Part shown: in pieces, positions 59,607 to 64,000 of the stretch
How positions within the stretch are numbered: the stretch's first letter is position 1
Layout of the letters: every line of letters starts with the position of its first letter
NCBI GenBank assembly: GCA_022497145.1
Contig: MU385865.1
Coordinates: 434,001-498,000 of the forward strand
DNA from: Rostrohypoxylon terebratum
Lineage: Eukaryota > Ascomycota > Sordariomycetes > Xylariales > Hypoxylaceae
Direction: 5' to 3'
DNA: 64,000 nt
Notes under the pieces: generated by a model
Seen by the model: the letters and a program-made list of their open reading frames with translations, nothing else
What the model was told of the DNA's origin: nothing
The model's database searches: none
Program-made: the position numbers and the translations under genes

Positions 59607-61805
59607 CTAGTCGTCGTGAAAAAACGTCGTGTTCCCAACGAGTGGCGCAGTGGAGGGGCCAGCGTCACTCATGTCAACGTCTCTACTACCGGGATCATCG
59701 TCCGAGCTAGGCAGACCTAGCGTAGAGCGGCGAAAGTCGCCCGTGAGAGGTCGAGTTGGCGATGGTTCAGCGAGTTTCTGGGGTAGAGAAAGTGGTCTCT
59801 CGCAGAAGGCGTCTTCCGGAGGTGAGAATGACCAAACCTGATTTTTATGTAAGTAAAGGAAAAGTTAATTAAAAATTGGGGAGGGGGGAAGCTAACCTCC
59901 ATCATGACTCTGCTTCCTCTGTTCGCAACTGCGACACATTTCTCGTCTTCAAAGACTACCCTCCAGACAGACTCAGCTGTGATTAGTTCACGAACGAGGT
60001 GACCCGTCTTTACATCCCAGACCTTGACCCTACCATCACTACCGCCGCTGACGACACGGGTGTCATCGAATTGTAGGCTGGTGACACTATTATCATGCGC
60101 TGCTAACCGATGGATCGGACACATCTTCTCGAGGGACCAAACCCTGACTGATCCATCCGAACCTCCCGTGACGAGGGTGTTCCCACGCAGTTGCAGCTGC
60201 CCCACTAGAGAAGTATGACCTTGGAGTACAGCAATGGCTTCCCTGCTTTGATGTCAGTACAATGAAAAGGCCATACTGATACTATGACTTACCCTGTGTG
60301 GGCGTCCCAAACACGCACACTAGTGTCGAGACTTCCGGTAACCACCCTGTGACCATCAAAAGCGATGGCATATATCTGGCTGAAGTGACCGCTGAGAGTG
60401 TGAAGACATCTACCCTCGGAGATACTCCATATCTTGGCCGTTGCGTCGTAACTTCCAGAGACAACGATGTCGCCCTTTATCTCCAAACATCGCACGCTTG
60501 CTTGATGCCCGACAAGAACGTTCTTGCAAACACCTTGTCGAATATCCCATACTCGCAGGGTAGTATCGCGCGAGCCGGATATCGCAGTATTTGCGTCTGA
60601 CATCTTAAGGCATCGGACTGTCGATGTGTGGCCTCGCAAGGTGTACAGACATCTCCTAATAGTTCATGTTAGCTAGAAAGCCCTTCAGATTTTATTTAAA
60701 ATGCGTCTTACCCAGTTGTCATATCCCATACTCGCACATCGCGGTCACATCCACCACTGACTAGGATATCTTCCCACGGAACCATAGCCCAGACACCCAT
60801 AATGTGACCCTGGAGAGTGCGAAGAGCGTTGCCCTCTCTGTCGAAAATATGAATTCTTGCATTGTCGAGAGCTACGACGATATACTTCGGGGTCAAGTGC
60901 AGACTGGTCACCACTCTACCGTCCTGGGTGATTGTTCTCGTGGTGTTGCGTCCACCAGTTCGCCACGCGGATTCAACGAGATATCTTTGCTTGAAGTGGG
61001 ACTTGTACGATCGTAATTTGGGTCGCCCAGCGGTAGACGAACCTTCCGCGAAAGTGTCGAAGCTGCGTGTAGTCGCGTGAAACGACGAGGGTCCGGGCAG
61101 AGCTCCAGGAAAACTGTGCATGTATTCGGGATCGACTAAAGGCAAAGCACCGGGTCTAGTCGATGTGTAGGGCGGGACTCCATACGAGACTTCTGAAAGG
61201 CGGCGGCCGTAATCGTGCTTGACGCATAGATTCTTCCACGTTACATCGTCGCTTAAAAGATCCCTCCATCTCCTGGAAACCTGCGACGCGCGCGCAAGGA
61301 CTTGCGGGTCGTCGATGAATGATAATATTCTCAAACATAACTCGTCTGGTAAACTGGTAAATGGATCCTTCTTCAACAAGGGGCTTACGAATTGATGCAC
61401 GAAGCTGAGCTGTTGAGTGGTGCACATATTTAACATATCTGCGAGAATACGATTCCTCTGCCGTCCTGAACAGTTCTTGAAATGCTGTCGCACCTGGGCG
61501 AGGAAAAAGTCCTCGTCGTCGGCTGCATCGCTCCAGTCGGGTTGCGCATCTGTTGGACCAGGGGAAGCTGCTGGTGTTGGAGGAGGCGGAGGAGATCCCG
61601 TAACTTGCTGGTCGAAATCGGGGGCGGGCGTGCTCATACTTGGCGTAGGCGGACCTCGTGGTCGAGGTTGTTGAATCATCTTATCCATTCTCTGATTTAC
61701 AACCATGGGGCCGGTACTCGTCGTGTTCAGAGACAGTTCCTCGCCGCAGTTCAAAAGACTAGCTCTCCTCCCTAAAAGACTGAGCGGTGGACCGTAGCCC
61801 GCCAT
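59607..61805 (-). CDS. F-box/WD40 protein of Cdc4/Fbw7 type (SCF ubiquitin ligase subunit)
   Basis: Substrate receptor of an SCF ubiquitin ligase. Four exons, 60712-61805, 60293-60655, 59897-60242 and 59607-59837, join in phase to 677 residues. A Pro-rich N-terminus is followed by a dimerisation-like segment (LADMLNMCTTQQLSFVHQFV), an F-box at about 148-194 (DPFTSLPDELCLRILSFIDD, SQVSRRWRDLLSDDVTWKNL) and a linker (KSHFKQRYLVESAWRTGGRN). WD40 repeats then run to about 590: GHIMGVWAMVPWEDILVSGG, GHTSTVRCLKMSDANTAISG, GHQASVRCLEIKGDIVVSGS, GHFSQIYAIAFDGHRVVTGS, GHTSLVGQLQLRGNTLVTGG and HDNSVTSLQFDDTRVVSGGS, the pattern of Cdc4/Fbw7/Pop1, which bind phosphodegrons. Introns fall at repeat boundaries (after TTG and AHTG). 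A related fungal receptor is FWD-1 of the circadian system, so the exact orthology (Cdc4 or another) is open. The C-terminal tail is Ser/Asp-rich. Confidence 0.92.
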
Positions 61806-62446
61806 GTGTGGTAATTTACTAAAGTTATATTTTTGTATGCCACGATAACTACCAGTCTGGGTTATCTGTCACGATCGATGAATGAATCGCCGTCGGTTGA
61901 TTCGGGTATTATGTATTGACTCGTACGGCCTGGACGGGGGGTAAGTATATTAATATTAGGATGAATGAAGACAAAGGTATATTGTTATATTGACTGATGG
62001 AAGGTGAACGCAGGTGAAGGCGACGGTCCACTATCTCTGGCGGCTGTTCGTCTAGGCGGTGCAGGTGTTGGAGTAGGGACGGACACACAAGGATGGTTAT
62101 GCATACGTTCGGATCAATGAGACAGGCCGTCCCAAGGTACAATTGGCAGGTCAAACGACCCAAGGTACCATTTAAACAGAATGTGCGAAAACAAAACCGA
62201 CAGCGTGATAATGGACGCAAGAGGATGGATCGCGAAGGGGTCTAAAATGGTATCGGTAGCGAAGTTATCTTTTTAAAACTGTTTCGAGATTTCGATGCTG
62301 TCGTTGGACACGGAACAGGAACACAGACACGGATACAAAACTGTTCACACTCTTCACAATTATAAACCACAATATGATCCACCAAACATGTGTATGTGTG
62401 AATGTGTGGACAAGTGGACAAGTGGACAAAAAAAAAGAAAAGTCGT

Positions 62447-62473
62447 CGAGAAAACCTTTCGAAGGTTTTCTCG
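62447..62473. repeat. Perfect hairpin, 12-bp arms and 3-base loop
   Basis: CGAGAAAACCTT is followed by TCG and then by the exact reverse complement. It lies about 640 bases upstream of the Cdc4-like start. Could be a regulatory palindrome or a leader hairpin; function unknown. Confidence 0.85.
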
Positions 62474-63111
62474 GGCAGAGGAATGATTGATGATGATGAT
62501 GGTGTAATTAAAGTACTAGGTAGTCGGTTGAGAATGGTAAGATGTGATTCTCTAAAGTGGAATGGGGGCCAGGAGCGGGTTAGGAGCGGCACCAAGCAGA
62601 GATGAGCAGGAACGTGCCTCCCCATAAGCCTGCCCTTCTCTCACTCATACTGCTCTTTAGGTACAAGTACCTACCTAGACTTTAGTGTTCTTAGTGCTCT
62701 TAGTACTCTTACTATTATGTAGTACTCCCATAATACAGTTTCTCTTGCCGGGGAAGGGCAACACTAGCTCCACTGTGCATGTACTGTTCCCGAGGTAATG
62801 GTGACTTAATAGTGTTAATGTTAATTTAGTACGAGTTTACTATGTAAGATTGTTCAAATTGGAACTTAAAAACCCCTTAATGCATTTTACGTATTACCAG
62901 GTAATACTTATTAGGTGGGCAGGGCATTTCGGTACTTAATCATATGTCTACCTAGTACTTATATATTATTGAAATGTTTCGATAAATAGGATAAAACAAT
63001 CACTTCCATCTGATAAAGATTAACCCAGGCAGCCAAAAGGCTATTATGTCTTGCACAGTGTTCGTAGAGATACTACTCACTTACTACCTACTAGGTAGTA
63101 GGTACTAGGTA

Positions 63112-63484
63112 CAGTAAACCTTCGCCATAGCGATTCTAGACCATTACGATTATTCTTTATAACGATATTCCAAGGGGATTTTAGGATTTTACATACAGAA
63201 TAACGATATTTTTTCCATAACGAAATATCGTTATTTTTTGATTGGCCACCACCAAAATCGTTATGACAAGGGTGAGATGATTGGCTTAAGGCTCACAAAC
63301 TACCCCATTTGGTACTAGTTTCTAGCTATTCTTGCTTATTAATTCGACCCAAAATTGCCTAGCCTTGAGTTTCAAGTGCTACTATACCAAATCAGGAATA
63401 TATGGAGACCTCTTCTTAGCGATACTCTTATATAACGATATAAGGGTGGTGTTTTTTGACCATCGTTATGGCGAAGGTTTACTG
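63112..63484. mobile_element. MITE of Tc1/mariner (pogo-like) type
   Basis: 373-bp non-coding element. Its ends are inverted repeats of 23 bp with one mismatch: the left begins CAGTAAACCTTCGCCATAGC and the right, reverse complemented, begins CAGTAAACCTTCGCCATAAC. Both sides are flanked by TA (63110-63111 and 63485-63486), the target duplication of Tc1/mariner elements, and termini starting CAGT occur in pogo-like families. Inside are at least six copies of TAACGAT or its complement, and a 13-bp inverted repeat (63199-63211 with 63223-63235). No transposase is encoded, so movement would need one in trans. No second copy was seen in this window. Confidence 0.82.
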
Positions 63485-64000
63485 TATACAGCAGTAAAAA
63501 CAAGCCCCTGTATTGATAGGGTGAGTCCTTACCTAATTAGTAACCCTCAGAATCTAAAACGTTTCGTCGTGCTAGGGTCCTCGATCTCCCTAGGGCCTAG
63601 GTACATGCGTAGGTAGTCTAAACTTACCTGCTGCTTATTCTCCCTGTAACTGCTTCTACAACGGGCAGTGACAATCCAACGTCGTGACTTGAGGTTGCTA
63701 TATTTCCATATCCGTATTCGATAACATGGTTGGGTTTTACGTCCATTGGAACATTCATATAGAATTATACCTAAAGCAAATGTTATTTTGCCATCTCCAA
63801 CAATGCATACTAGGTATAATCCCGCTATGTGACTCGGGGCATGCGGCGGCTACGGTGGTCTAGGTTAGGGGACTAGGTACATAGTATTGTATTGTACAAT
63901 ACCTGAATACCTACTAGCTACTAGTAGTAGGTAATGAATGACCCCTTGTTCCATCTATGTAAGTCAAGATCACGTTGTACTACTGCAAATATGTATAATA

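Larger units (their letters stand above)
61806..64000. other. Upstream region of the Cdc4-like gene and right window end
   Basis: Contains the likely promoter and leader of the Cdc4-like gene, a perfect hairpin at 62447, dense CTAGGTA-like motifs from about 62650 on, and a MITE at 63112. No gene recognised. Confidence 0.55.

Overview
The window is nuclear DNA of a filamentous ascomycete (Pezizomycotina, most likely Sordariomycetes; an order such as Xylariales is only a guess). Signs of this are short GT-AG introns of about 50-100 bases with CTAAC-like branch sites, a family AA9 lytic polysaccharide monooxygenase, a THI20-type kinase/thiaminase fusion, an EasG/NmrA-like oxidoreductase, and orthologues of Dbp2, Snf2, Mei2, Slp1, Utp16 and Cdc4. 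I see fifteen genes that can be supported, ten of them spliced. Exon borders were worked out by hand from splice motifs, reading phase and family conservation.

Left arm (1-11.2 kb): a truncated AA9 gene (-), an NmrA/EasG-like gene carrying an in-frame TGA (+), the RNA helicase DBP2 (-, seven exons, one unusually long intron), the thiamine gene THI20 (-, eight exons) and a bHLH transcription factor (-). From 11.2 to 25.0 kb there is a gene-poor stretch with simple repeats, many TAGGTACCTA-like motifs and, at about 14.3-14.7 kb, pieces of an unrecognised gene or relic.

Middle (25-47 kb): a disordered protein with a CRIB-like motif (+), a NIPA-type membrane transporter (-), a WDR70-type WD40 protein (+), the SWI/SNF or RSC ATPase (+), an F-box protein (-) and a SUN-like Slp1 protein (+). 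Right arm (48-64 kb): a ten-exon Mei2-like RNA-binding protein (-) with a long leader region, the nucleolar protein Utp16 (-), a putative mitochondrial helical-repeat protein (+), an F-box/WD40 protein of Cdc4/Fbw7 type (-) and, near the end, a 373-bp MITE with 23-bp inverted repeats and TA target duplication.

The genes do not form a visible pathway or cluster. Most are housekeeping genes (RNA helicase, thiamine supply, chromatin remodelling, ribosome biogenesis, ubiquitin ligase adaptor) scattered among long intergenic regions. I found no convincing new multi-gene system. The items most worth following are the DBP2 intron, the stop codon in the NmrA gene, the MITE, the unrecognised gene at 14.3-14.7 kb, and several perfect palindromes in non-coding DNA.
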